Below, in pieces: positions 1 to 5,222 of a stretch of DNA of 5,222 nt (position 1 is the stretch's first letter; every line of letters starts with the position of its first letter). Origin of the DNA: Candidatus Thorarchaeota archaeon (GTDB lineage: Archaea > Asgardarchaeota > Thorarchaeia > Thorarchaeales > Thorarchaeaceae); contig JAEOST010000135.1 of the NCBI GenBank assembly GCA_016840245.1, positions 1 to 5,222 on the forward strand, read 5' to 3'. Made by a program: the position numbers and the translations under genes. Under the pieces are notes generated by a model. The model was not told the DNA's origin. It worked only from the letters and a program-made list of their open reading frames with translations, and did no database searches.

Positions 1-955
1 CAACGGAGGGTACTCTCAACGGTAACCCTGCAACTTCATTCTCTGTTTTGACTTTCACACCATCAATGACCGCGCTAATATCACAACTTGTCCCCCCCAT
101 GTCCAGTGTGATTGCTTTCTTGACACGTTGATTCTTAGCAACCTCCCATCCACCAATCACTCCACCTGCTAATCCGGAGATGGCAAGTCCAATTGCCCGA
201 CCATCTGCTCTAGAGCAAAGGAGAGTACCTCCATTTGACTGCATGACTGTGAGTTTCGAATTTTTGTAGAGGTCCCCGATCGTGCTATCAAGTCTACTAA
301 GATAACCAAGGACAAGAGGACCGAGATACGCTTCAAGAATCGTTGTAGAAGTTCGTTCAAACTCCCTGAATTCAGGTAATACATCACACGATGCAACTGT
401 ATAGATGGTAGGAATATCTCTAACTGCACTGAGGATTGTTCTTTCGTGTGATGGATTCTTGTAAGAGAACAGCATAGAGATTGCCACTGATTCTGGTTCC
501 AGTTTTTTGATCTCATCCTTGACTCTAGCTACTTCCTCTGGTGTCAATGAACTAAGAACATCGCCTCGATAATCCAAACGTTCTCTCGCACCAATACGAT
601 TCTCTCGATCAACCAAGGGCTCCGGCCTTGATGCAACAAGTGCATAGATCTCCTCTCTGTCCTGTCTGCCTATCTCAATCACATCTTCAAGACCTGCGGT
701 TGTGACAAGACATACCTTTGCACCGGTTCTCTGTATCATGGCATTTGTGGCTACAGTTGTACCATGAACAACGAGTGAGAGATCCTCAGATGCAATAGTG
801 GCTTTTTCGCATATCTCAACAAGCCCCTTAGTTACGGCAATCTCTTGTGCTTCAGGTGTAGATGGAACCTTGTGAACGATTTGCTCTCCGGTTTCAGTAT
901 CCACAAGGATAATGTCAGTGAATGTCCCACCAACATCAACACCTACTATTTTCAT
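1..955 (-). CDS. Hydantoinase/oxoprolinase (HyuA-type) subunit, N-terminal part; C-terminus beyond the left edge
   Basis: An open frame runs without a stop from ATG at 955 to the window edge, giving 318 complete codons of a family that usually has about 650-700. Residues 7-14 (DVGGTFTD) form the N-terminal phosphate-binding motif of the ASKHA-type ATPase fold. HGTTVATN (64-71) is the next signature of the Hydant_A_N domain. SNGG (240-243), SGLAGG (260-265) and DMGGTSCDIS (285-294) are the central motifs of the Hydantoinase_A domain. Family members cleave cyclic amides such as 5-oxoproline or N-methylhydantoin with ATP, or act in acetone/acetophenone carboxylases, usually with a HyuB partner; the substrate cannot be told from this half. 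A partner gene, if present, would lie beyond the left edge. The start fits the family N-terminus; a weak AGGT (959-962) lies only 3 nt from the ATG. It follows a GNAT gene on the same strand by 49 bp with no oligo-T stop signal between, so cotranscription is likely. Family call is firm; substrate is open. Confidence 0.93.
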   Translation of the reverse strand, partial: MKIVGVDVGGTFTDIILVDTETGEQIVHKVPSTPEAQEIAVTKGLVEICEKATIASEDLSLVVHGTTVATNAMIQRTGAKVCLVTTAGLEDVIEIGRQDREEIYALVASRPEPLVDRENRIGARERLDYRGDVLSSLTPEEVARVKDEIKKLEPESVAISMLFSYKNPSHERTILSAVRDIPTIYTVASCDVLPEFREFERTSTTILEAYLGPLVLGYLSRLDSTIGDLYKNSKLTVMQSNGGTLLCSRADGRAIGLAISGLAGGVIGGWEVAKNQRVKKAITLDMGGTSCDISAVIDGVKVKTENEVAGLPLRVPSV

Positions 956-1004
956 CTTACCTGAGGTTGCTGGATTAACTAAGATAAGAAGGCTTGGAAT
1001 CCAA

Positions 1005-1952
1005 CTAGTCAACTTTTTTCCATGAATGGACAACCATTCTTGATACTAATCCGAATCCAACCTTTTCATAGAGCTTCACCGCAGGTTCGTTAACAGCATC
1101 TACACCAATAGACATCCTATCTGTACCCTGATCTAGTACGGTCTTCATTGATTTTAGTATCAAGGTCTTGGCAAGACCTCTACCTCTATAGTTGGGATGA
1201 ATTCCAAACATTTCCAGATGCTCTTCTTCACGCCGAGGTCTGACTAATGAGAATCCGATAACCTGTTCATCCTTGACTAGAACTAGCGATGCTTCTTCAT
1301 TGAATGATTTTGACAGGTCAAAGAAATCATCAAATGCCTCTCGTATTTGTTGTGTTGTGTAGTCAAAGAACTGACGATGTTCGCTAACTGAAAAGGACTC
1401 CTTGTAACACCGGAAAAGACTTTCAACCTCTATTCTCGACATGAACTGAAACTCAATGTCATCGGGTAGTGTATGTTCGACTATATCACATTGAGAAAGA
1501 GAGCACTCTAAGAATAGATTGTCCTCCAATTTCAGAAAACCCTCGGATTCAAGCCATTCTGCTCTCTCATTGTATTCTTCAATATTCTCCTCAGAGACCT
1601 CTCCATACCCGACTTCTATACGAATGGTTCCCATGCTCTCAGCAAGGTTAGTTAGCAGGTGCAATAGGCTTCTAAATACATTCTCTCGAGCAGCCATGTC
1701 CAAGATATGTGGTTGCCACCTGCCTATCTCACCCATTGTATCAGTTGTCTTTTCAAAACTCAACCATCCCAACAATCCATCCTCGTCACGAGCTTCTATA
1801 ACGAAATCAGATGGAAATCTCTCATTGATATTGATGAGATGCGCCTTGACATCTTCAATATCATGCACTCTGAAAAGCGGAGATGAAATTCTAGCAACTG
1901 CTGACAACTCGTCTACATCAGCTTCATCCCATGTGTTAATTATAGCTTCCAT
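1005..1952 (-). CDS. Tandem-GNAT acetyltransferase (paralogue of the gene at 3450-4397)
   Basis: A 315-residue cytosolic protein of two GNAT folds. The C-terminal domain (about 163-315) looks catalytic: VIGFSLV (231-237) is the beta-4-like strand, HPNYRGRGLAKTL (252-264) contains the acetyl-CoA pyrophosphate loop R-x-x-G-x-A (256-261), and NEPAVKLYEKVGF (288-300) is the usual motif B helix and strand. The N-terminal domain (about 1-155) keeps the fold outline, ending in AEWLESEGF (131-139), but has RWQPH (78-82) where the acetyl-CoA loop should be, so it probably does not bind acetyl-CoA in the standard way. The two-domain plan recalls mycothiol synthase MshD in architecture only; the substrate is unknown. 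The frame stays open to a TTG at 1970, but ATG at 1952 is preferred because a perfect GGAGGT lies 7 nt before it and the protein then has the same length and N-terminus as its paralogue. It is divergent from the surface-protein gene and sits 49 bp upstream of the hyuA-like gene. Confidence 0.93.
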   Translation of the reverse strand: MEAIINTWDEADVDELSAVARISSPLFRVHDIEDVKAHLININERFPSDFVIEARDEDGLLGWLSFEKTTDTMGEIGRWQPHILDMAARENVFRSLLHLLTNLAESMGTIRIEVGYGEVSEENIEEYNERAEWLESEGFLKLEDNLFLECSLSQCDIVEHTLPDDIEFQFMSRIEVESLFRCYKESFSVSEHRQFFDYTTQQIREAFDDFFDLSKSFNEEASLVLVKDEQVIGFSLVRPRREEEHLEMFGIHPNYRGRGLAKTLILKSMKTVLDQGTDRMSIGVDAVNEPAVKLYEKVGFGLVSRMVVHSWKKVD

Positions 1953-1959
1953 ATCATTG

Positions 1960-1965
1960 ACCTCC
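1960..1965 (-). promoter_or_regulatory. Ribosome binding site GGAGGT deciding the start of the GNAT gene
   Basis: On the minus strand GGAGGT is followed by 7 nt and then ATG at 1952. In the alternative TTG-start reading this site would lie inside the coding sequence, so it argues for the shorter, 315-residue product. Confidence 0.85.
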
Positions 1966-1998
1966 AGCAATTGTTCTTCCAGCTATCCAGTGATAGAC

Positions 1999-2048
1999 GT
2001 AGGAGCTTTGTTTGATTTCAAATCCTGTATTCTATTCTTTGCTCCTAC
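1999..2048. repeat. 8-bp inverted repeat GTAGGAGC/GCTCCTAC enclosing a palindrome
   Basis: The arms GTAGGAGC (1999-2006) and GCTCCTAC (2041-2048) are perfect reverse complements 34 bp apart. Between them lies TTTGATTTCAAA (2011-2022), itself a 5+2+5 palindrome. The right arm ends 2 bp before the TATA box, so for the surface-protein gene it occupies the BRE/operator position. In the minus-direction transcript it would fall around the start site and leader. A regulator site is plausible but unproven. Confidence 0.5.
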
Positions 2049-2100
2049 AATTTATAAGAACAACCTTCGTTGTATCCTCTCTAGGATTGAGTGAAATCAA
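2012..2100. repeat. Inverted repeat centred on the TATA box
   Basis: Minus-strand AGGATTTGAAATCAA (plus 2012-2026) matches plus-strand AGGATTGAGTGAAATCAA (2083-2100) at 15 of 15 bases, allowing a 3-nt insertion (GAG). The inner ends lie 24 bp from the TATA box on both sides, where archaeal transcripts normally begin. The two divergent transcripts could therefore start with nearly the same bases. The match is seen in the sequence; the role is inferred. Confidence 0.5.
2051..2058. promoter_or_regulatory. Archaeal TATA box, readable on both strands
   Basis: TTTATAAG on plus reads CTTATAAA on minus, and both match the archaeal box-A consensus. Transcription starting about 25 nt downstream would leave a leader of roughly 30-35 nt for the surface-protein gene, including its ribosome binding site, and roughly 70-75 nt for the GNAT gene. 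No convincing BRE was recognised on either side. Use in the minus direction is inference. Confidence 0.65.
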
Positions 2101-2103
2101 TTC

Positions 2104-2108
2104 AGGAG
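2104..2108 (+). promoter_or_regulatory. Ribosome binding site AGGAG of the surface-protein gene
   Basis: AGGAG is followed by 8 nt and then ATG at 2117. It supports that start rather than the in-frame ATG at 2012, which lies upstream of the TATA box and has no comparable site. Confidence 0.75.
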
Positions 2109-2116
2109 TCATTTCC

Positions 2117-3418
2117 ATGAAGGGCAAGAGGGTTCTAGTTTCAATAATTTTCAGTATTCTAACTCTACCACTACTACTAGCACCTTTTAATTTTCAAAGT
2201 GCTGAGCCGTCCGAGATTGCGACTGAGAATGATCTCGCAGACACAAACTGGCTTTCTGGTTGGGGCTATAGAAAATCACACATTTTAGTTGGATCAGAGG
2301 GTGCAGGAACCAACTATCAGATTCGGGTTGTCGTCCACTACGGGTCAGGAATTGATTTCCTAGATCACGTTGCTTGTCATACTCTCTGTAAACCAGATTT
2401 TGATGACATCCGATTCACCGATGATGATGGAGTGACATTACTAGACTATTGGGTGGAGGCGTCTTTTGAATTTGATAATGCCACCTTTTGGGTTGAGGTC
2501 ATGGATGATTTAGATCACAATCAGACAATCTATCTCTACTATGGAAATGAAGACGCATCACCTATTAGTGATGGTGATGATACATTCATCTTCTTTGATG
2601 ACTTTGAGGATCAGGATTTCAGTGAGTGGAACCTCACTGATGGTGATAGTTGGGACATTGTTTCTAACTATGTTGCTCAGGGGAGTTATTCTGCTTATTG
2701 TGCTGGAGGTGCTGTAGCTAGAACACTTCGAATTGATTTTGATGGTCTAAATCATGGAATAATGGTTCACCTGCATGCCAGAGTAGCATCATCCCTCTCA
2801 AGTTCCGGGTACACACTGTGGGGAACTGGTACCTCAGACACTGGAGTTCACATAGGCCAATATACCGGAAGTTTCCGTCTTAACACCATTCAGTATTATA
2901 GAGGCTATACCTACTATGAGTGGCCTCAGAACAATACGTATTCAACAAATACTTGGTACAAAGTAGACTATGGTATGAATCCAGATACCGATAAACGTAG
3001 AGCATGGAAAGATGATGCGTACATGGGGGAGGTTGATCTCATTGATTCTTCTGGAGAAAACACATTTGCTAACTTCACCCAGATTCGTGTTTCAGCTGGA
3101 ACTGGTTTTGGTCAGAACATGTGGATTGATGAGTACTATATCCGCAAGTGGGTTGAGATAGAACCACAACACGGAACCTGGGATGAACCGGAAACTGAAA
3201 TAACCAATACCACAACTACGACTACCACTACACCCAGTACAACTTCAACTACTGCAACCACAACTGAACCCCATACTACAACCACTAATACTACCACCAG
3301 CACAACTAGTACTGGAGGTCCCGGGAACTATTGGGTGATGATTAGTGTTATTGTGACCATTGGATCCACTATCATTATCATAATCTTCATTGTGTTAATC
3401 ATTCGCAATCGGCCGTGA
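2117..3418 (+). CDS. Secreted DUF2341 surface protein with Thr-rich stalk and C-terminal membrane anchor
   Basis: A 433-residue cell-surface protein. Residues 1-29 are a signal peptide: MKGKR, then a hydrophobic core from V6 to about F26, with likely cleavage near SA (28-29). Residues 45-160 match DUF2341, with GWGYRKSH (48-55), GAGTNYQIRV (62-71), DIRFTDDDGVTLLDYW (97-112) and TIYLYYGN (137-144). Residues 161-355 form a second beta-rich module opening with FFDDFED and closing near WIDEYYIRKW, like the concanavalin/LamG-type modules that often follow DUF2341; this part is less certain. Residues 360-399 are mostly Thr, then GGPG, then a membrane helix (407-429) and a short basic tail RNRP. At least seven N-x-S/T sequons (for example N121, N135, N172) suggest glycosylation. 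No catalytic motif was recognised; glycan binding or adhesion is only a guess from the fold. The start follows the signal peptide and AGGAG at 2104. Similar domain orders are common in Asgard archaea. Confidence 0.9.
   Translation: MKGKRVLVSIIFSILTLPLLLAPFNFQSAEPSEIATENDLADTNWLSGWGYRKSHILVGSEGAGTNYQIRVVVHYGSGIDFLDHVACHTLCKPDFDDIRFTDDDGVTLLDYWVEASFEFDNATFWVEVMDDLDHNQTIYLYYGNEDASPISDGDDTFIFFDDFEDQDFSEWNLTDGDSWDIVSNYVAQGSYSAYCAGGAVARTLRIDFDGLNHGIMVHLHARVASSLSSSGYTLWGTGTSDTGVHIGQYTGSFRLNTIQYYRGYTYYEWPQNNTYSTNTWYKVDYGMNPDTDKRRAWKDDAYMGEVDLIDSSGENTFANFTQIRVSAGTGFGQNMWIDEYYIRKWVEIEPQHGTWDEPETEITNTTTTTTTTPSTTSTTATTTEPHTTTTNTTTSTTSTGGPGNYWVMISVIVTIGSTIIIIIFIVLIIRNRP
3194..3313 (+). repeat. Low-complexity Thr-rich stalk segment inside the surface-protein gene
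   Basis: Forty codons encode mostly Thr with some Ser, Pro and Asn. All four ACN codons are used in mixed order, so there is no perfect short DNA repeat. Such segments usually form an O-glycosylated spacer that holds outer domains away from the membrane anchor. Confidence 0.85.
3335..3403 (+). other. C-terminal transmembrane helix of the surface protein
   Basis: Residues 407-429 are an unbroken hydrophobic run containing five consecutive Ile, followed by the basic tail RNRP and the stop codon. The expected topology is N-terminus outside and a four-residue tail in the cytoplasm. No PGF-type sorting motif is present, so this looks like a permanent anchor. Confidence 0.88.
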
Positions 3419-3449
3419 GATTGAGGTTGGTACTAACAATTCAACCTGA
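3419..3449. other. Convergent 31-bp junction with a small inverted repeat
   Basis: The surface-protein gene and the second GNAT gene end tail to tail with 31 bp between their stop codons. AGGTTG (3424-3429) and CAACCT (3442-3447) can pair with a 12-nt loop. No oligo-T run follows on either strand, so a terminator cannot be called with confidence. Confidence 0.35.
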
Positions 3450-4397
3450 TTATACAATTCGCCGTAGGAGATGAGCTACTGACTCGATAGTGAAACCCAT
3501 CTTTTGATACAATTCGAATGCAGGTTTGTTCTCAGTATCGACTTCTAAACTCAATCTCTCTATTCCACGCTCTAAGAGGGATTGGATACCTAGTTGTACT
3601 AAAAGTTGTGCATTTCCACTTCGTCGATATCTTGGATGTACGGCAAAGGGACCAAGATGTGCTGGTCCAAAGTGTCTACTGACAATTGAGAAACCTATGA
3701 TTGAACCCTCTTTAGATATCACATGTGATGCATCTGCTATTGTTCGGTCTGACTTCAGAAATTCACCAAATCGTATCCTTCTTCTCTCTGGTGTCCTTTG
3801 ACTGTAAAAACGATCCTGACCCTGATTGAAGGATGTAGCATAGCATTCATGTAAATCTTCTACAGACCATTCATCTATTGCTGAGACCTTGATGCCTTCA
3901 GGTATGACTACGTCACTTACATCTTCAGGTCTCAGTTGACGTGTCATGAAGTACTCTTGGTAGAAATCAACAAATCCCTGAGAAGAGTACCATTCTATAC
4001 GTTTCTCAAAAGCAGGTCGATTCTTGTCTGTTATTCTATTCATCACGAACTCTATTCTGTTCAGTCCTCTTTCTTTTGCGATTTTGATTATCCGTTCAAT
4101 TATCTCTCTGGCAATCTTACTATCTTGGCCACGGACATATGGTTGCCAGTTGCTAATTCTGAGTACTCCCTCATCTCGTTGCCAAATGGTGGCCCATCCC
4201 TCAGATCTTCTTTCTGCAACATATTGAACAATTGAATCGTAGTTTATTCTTGTATGATTACCTCTCAACCGTTGAGCGAACGTCTGCACCGTCTCCGGTT
4301 CCTCCGCGATATTCTCAGTTCTTCTTTGTTCAACAGCTAATTCTACAAGCGGGTCAATATCTGTGTCTTCCCACAGTGTTACTATTATCTTTGTCAT
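3450..4397 (-). CDS. Tandem-GNAT acetyltransferase (paralogue of the gene at 1005-1952)
   Basis: A 315-residue protein with two GNAT folds and no signal peptide. The C-terminal domain (about 166-315) carries SIIGFSIVS (232-240), VHPRYRRSGNAQLL (253-266) with the acetyl-CoA loop R-x-x-G-x-A (258-263), and NKPAFELYQKMGF (290-302). The N-terminal domain (about 1-155) ends in IEWYSSQGF (134-142) but has NWQPY (83-87) in place of an acetyl-CoA loop, matching RWQPH in its paralogue. By hand, residues 231-302 align without gaps to 229-300 of the paralogue with 29 of 72 positions identical. Substrate unknown; N-acetylation of a small molecule or a protein N-terminus are both possible. The ATG at 4397 fits the paralogue's N-terminus; only a weak AGG just before it could serve as a ribosome site. 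It converges on the surface-protein gene and is divergent from thiI. Confidence 0.92.
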   Translation of the reverse strand: MTKIIVTLWEDTDIDPLVELAVEQRRTENIAEEPETVQTFAQRLRGNHTRINYDSIVQYVAERRSEGWATIWQRDEGVLRISNWQPYVRGQDSKIAREIIERIIKIAKERGLNRIEFVMNRITDKNRPAFEKRIEWYSSQGFVDFYQEYFMTRQLRPEDVSDVVIPEGIKVSAIDEWSVEDLHECYATSFNQGQDRFYSQRTPERRRIRFGEFLKSDRTIADASHVISKEGSIIGFSIVSRHFGPAHLGPFAVHPRYRRSGNAQLLVQLGIQSLLERGIERLSLEVDTENKPAFELYQKMGFTIESVAHLLRRIV

Positions 4398-4505
4398 CCT
4401 AAATCGTGGATAACAAACTAGTCGATAAGGATTCTTGAAACCGCAGAGGTTTCGTAACGGTTAATTACAATTAAGGGGAGCACCTGATAGTTCGGAGCTG
4501 CAATC
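4398..4505. promoter_or_regulatory. Divergent intergenic region between the second GNAT gene and thiI
   Basis: This 108-bp region must hold promoters for both genes. It contains GAAACC/GGTTTC (4437-4442 and 4448-4453, 5-nt spacer), the small palindrome TAACGGTTA (4455-4463) and the AT-rich palindrome TTAATTACAATTAA (4461-4474). The last may act as a TATA-like element in both directions, with starts expected near 4498-4500 for thiI and near 4436 for the GNAT gene. No canonical TTTATA box was seen. Confidence 0.45.
4494..4497 (+). promoter_or_regulatory. Ribosome binding site GGAG of thiI
   Basis: GGAG lies 8 nt before ATG at 4506. An in-frame TAG at 4488-4490 rules out starts further upstream. 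Confidence 0.65.
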
Positions 4506-5222
4506 ATGGACCCACAATACTCTACAGTTCTCCTTCGATTTGGTGAGATTGGTATAAAGTCTAACCAGACTCGTAGACGTTTCACTCGCATGCTCGCAAA
4601 GCATGTAAGTACTGCACTGAGGGAGAAACAAGTCCCATTTGACCAAGTTCGTCAGATATGGGGACGAATTTTCATCGATACAACTCATGCAGAGGAGGCA
4701 GCATTAGTTGCATCAAGGGTATTTGGGGTTGTATCTGCATCACCTGTTGTTGAGACCTCCGCAGAACTTGCTACTATTCTAACTACTGGGTTGGAACTTG
4801 CTAAAGCTGAATTCAAGAAGGGCCTTACATTTGCAGTTGACGCAAGAAGAATTGGAACCCATCCATACTCCAGTCAAGACATTCGTGAAAAACTTGGCTC
4901 TGCAATATTCGAAGGTTTGTCTGAACTCGAACTTCGAGTTAACCTATCAAACCCAGAACAGGAGATCTATGTTGAAGTCCGAGATGAGATTGCCTATATC
5001 TTTGCGAAGACCATAAAGGGAGTGGGAGGTATGCCAACTGGGTCTCAGGGGAAGGTTGTCTGTACTTTATCTACAGGTCTAGATTCTCCCATAGCTGCTT
5101 ACAAGATAATGAAACGTGGATGCATACCAACGTTTGTCTACTTTGATAATATTCCACATTCCGATGAAGCATGCATCGACGTAGTAATCAAGCAGGCTCA
5201 GACTCTTGCAGACTATATCTAC
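4506..5222 (+). CDS. thiI: ThiI-type tRNA 4-thiouridine synthase, N-terminal part; C-terminus beyond the right edge
   Basis: The first 239 codons of a protein that is about 380-400 residues in archaea. The N-terminal ferredoxin-like segment opens with LLRFGEIGIKS (9-19), the usual ThiI beginning. A THUMP domain for tRNA binding follows to about residue 175, with TFAVDARR (108-115) and the conserved Ser/Asp stretch after it (SSQDIREKLG, 122-131). GVGGMPTGSQGK (172-183) leads into the adenylating PP-loop LSTGLDSPIAAYKIMKRG. ThiI activates U8 of tRNA with ATP and replaces oxygen by sulfur, giving s4U; in some organisms it also supplies sulfur for the thiamin thiazole. The PP-loop reads STGLDSP (189-195) instead of the usual SGGxDSP, so the second Gly is replaced by Thr-Gly order; the Asp and final Ser are kept. 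The catalytic Cys region lies outside the window. It is divergent from the second GNAT gene with its own GGAG site. Confidence 0.93.
   Translation, partial: MDPQYSTVLLRFGEIGIKSNQTRRRFTRMLAKHVSTALREKQVPFDQVRQIWGRIFIDTTHAEEAALVASRVFGVVSASPVVETSAELATILTTGLELAKAEFKKGLTFAVDARRIGTHPYSSQDIREKLGSAIFEGLSELELRVNLSNPEQEIYVEVRDEIAYIFAKTIKGVGGMPTGSQGKVVCTLSTGLDSPIAAYKIMKRGCIPTFVYFDNIPHSDEACIDVVIKQAQTLADYIY

Larger units (their letters stand above)
1953..2116. promoter_or_regulatory. Divergent intergenic region with a bidirectional promoter layout
   Basis: This 164-bp region separates the start of the minus-strand GNAT gene from the start of the plus-strand surface-protein gene. It holds one clear TATA element near its middle (2051-2058), a ribosome binding site for each gene, an 8-bp inverted repeat on the GNAT side, and a second inverted repeat placed symmetrically about the TATA element. 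The two genes may be controlled together; this is inferred from layout only. Confidence 0.7.

Noticed and set aside
169..516. Minus-strand open frame of 115 codons
   Set aside because: It lies in another frame inside the HyuA-type gene, whose own frame is open throughout and carries all the family motifs.
1469..2094. Plus-strand open frames opposite the first GNAT gene
   Set aside because: They are antisense to a well-supported gene, are rich in Ser/Ile as expected of a reverse-complement shadow, and show no recognisable domain.
2012..2116. In-frame upstream extension of the surface-protein gene (35 codons from ATG 2012)
   Set aside because: The TATA box falls inside the extension, there is no ribosome site, and it would bury a normal signal peptide that begins at 2117.
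3194..3313. Microsatellite or CRISPR-like repeat
   Set aside because: Thr codons vary (ACA, ACT, ACC, ACG) with no fixed repeat unit or spacer; it is a coding low-complexity stalk.
3380..3418. PGF-CTERM/archaeosortase sorting signal at the end of the surface protein
   Set aside because: GGPG precedes the helix but there is no PGF motif; the segment fits a plain membrane anchor.
3424..3447. Stem-loop terminator between the convergent genes
   Set aside because: The stem is only 6 bp with a 12-nt loop and no oligo-T follows on either strand, so it is listed only as a weak inverted repeat.
3526..4235. Plus-strand open frames opposite the second GNAT gene
   Set aside because: They are antisense shadows of a complete gene with clear GNAT motifs.
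4461..5016. A minus-strand frame (4461-4688) and a +frame (4798-5016) overlapping thiI
   Set aside because: Both overlap thiI in other frames, and thiI is recognisable by its N-terminal, THUMP and PP-loop motifs.

Overview
The window looks like a piece of an archaeal chromosome, most plausibly from an Asgard archaeon of the Thorarchaeota/Lokiarchaeota type. The evidence is an archaeal TATA element (TTTATAAG) ahead of the surface-protein gene, GGAGGT-type ribosome binding sites, a DUF2341 surface protein with a Thr-rich stalk and a C-terminal membrane anchor, tandem-GNAT paralogues, moderate-to-low GC, and a ThiI-type protein. The phylum-level call is inference from gene style, not from a marker gene.

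Layout, left to right: (1) the N-terminal 318 codons of a HyuA-type hydantoinase/oxoprolinase subunit on the minus strand, running off the left edge; (2) a 315-residue tandem-GNAT acetyltransferase on the minus strand, 49 bp upstream of the hyuA-like gene and probably cotranscribed with it; (3) a 164-bp divergent intergenic region with a TATA box at its centre, flanked by inverted repeats; (4) a 433-residue secreted, membrane-anchored DUF2341 protein on the plus strand; (5) a short 31-bp convergent junction; (6) a second 315-residue tandem-GNAT protein on the minus strand, a paralogue of the first; (7) a 108-bp divergent intergenic region with AT-rich palindromes; (8) the N-terminal 239 codons of thiI (tRNA 4-thiouridine synthase) on the plus strand, running off the right edge. 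Coding density is high and no gene-free stretch exceeds 164 bp.

The genes do not form an obvious pathway. Two homologous acetyltransferases, both on the minus strand, bracket a cell-surface gene in the opposite orientation, and one of them shares a strikingly symmetric promoter region with it. No mobile element, CRISPR array, rRNA or tRNA was seen. I found no convincing new multi-gene system. The items most worth a second look are the symmetric divergent promoter (1953-2116), the conserved 'WQP' pseudo-domain of the two GNAT paralogues, and the altered PP-loop (STGLDSP) in ThiI.
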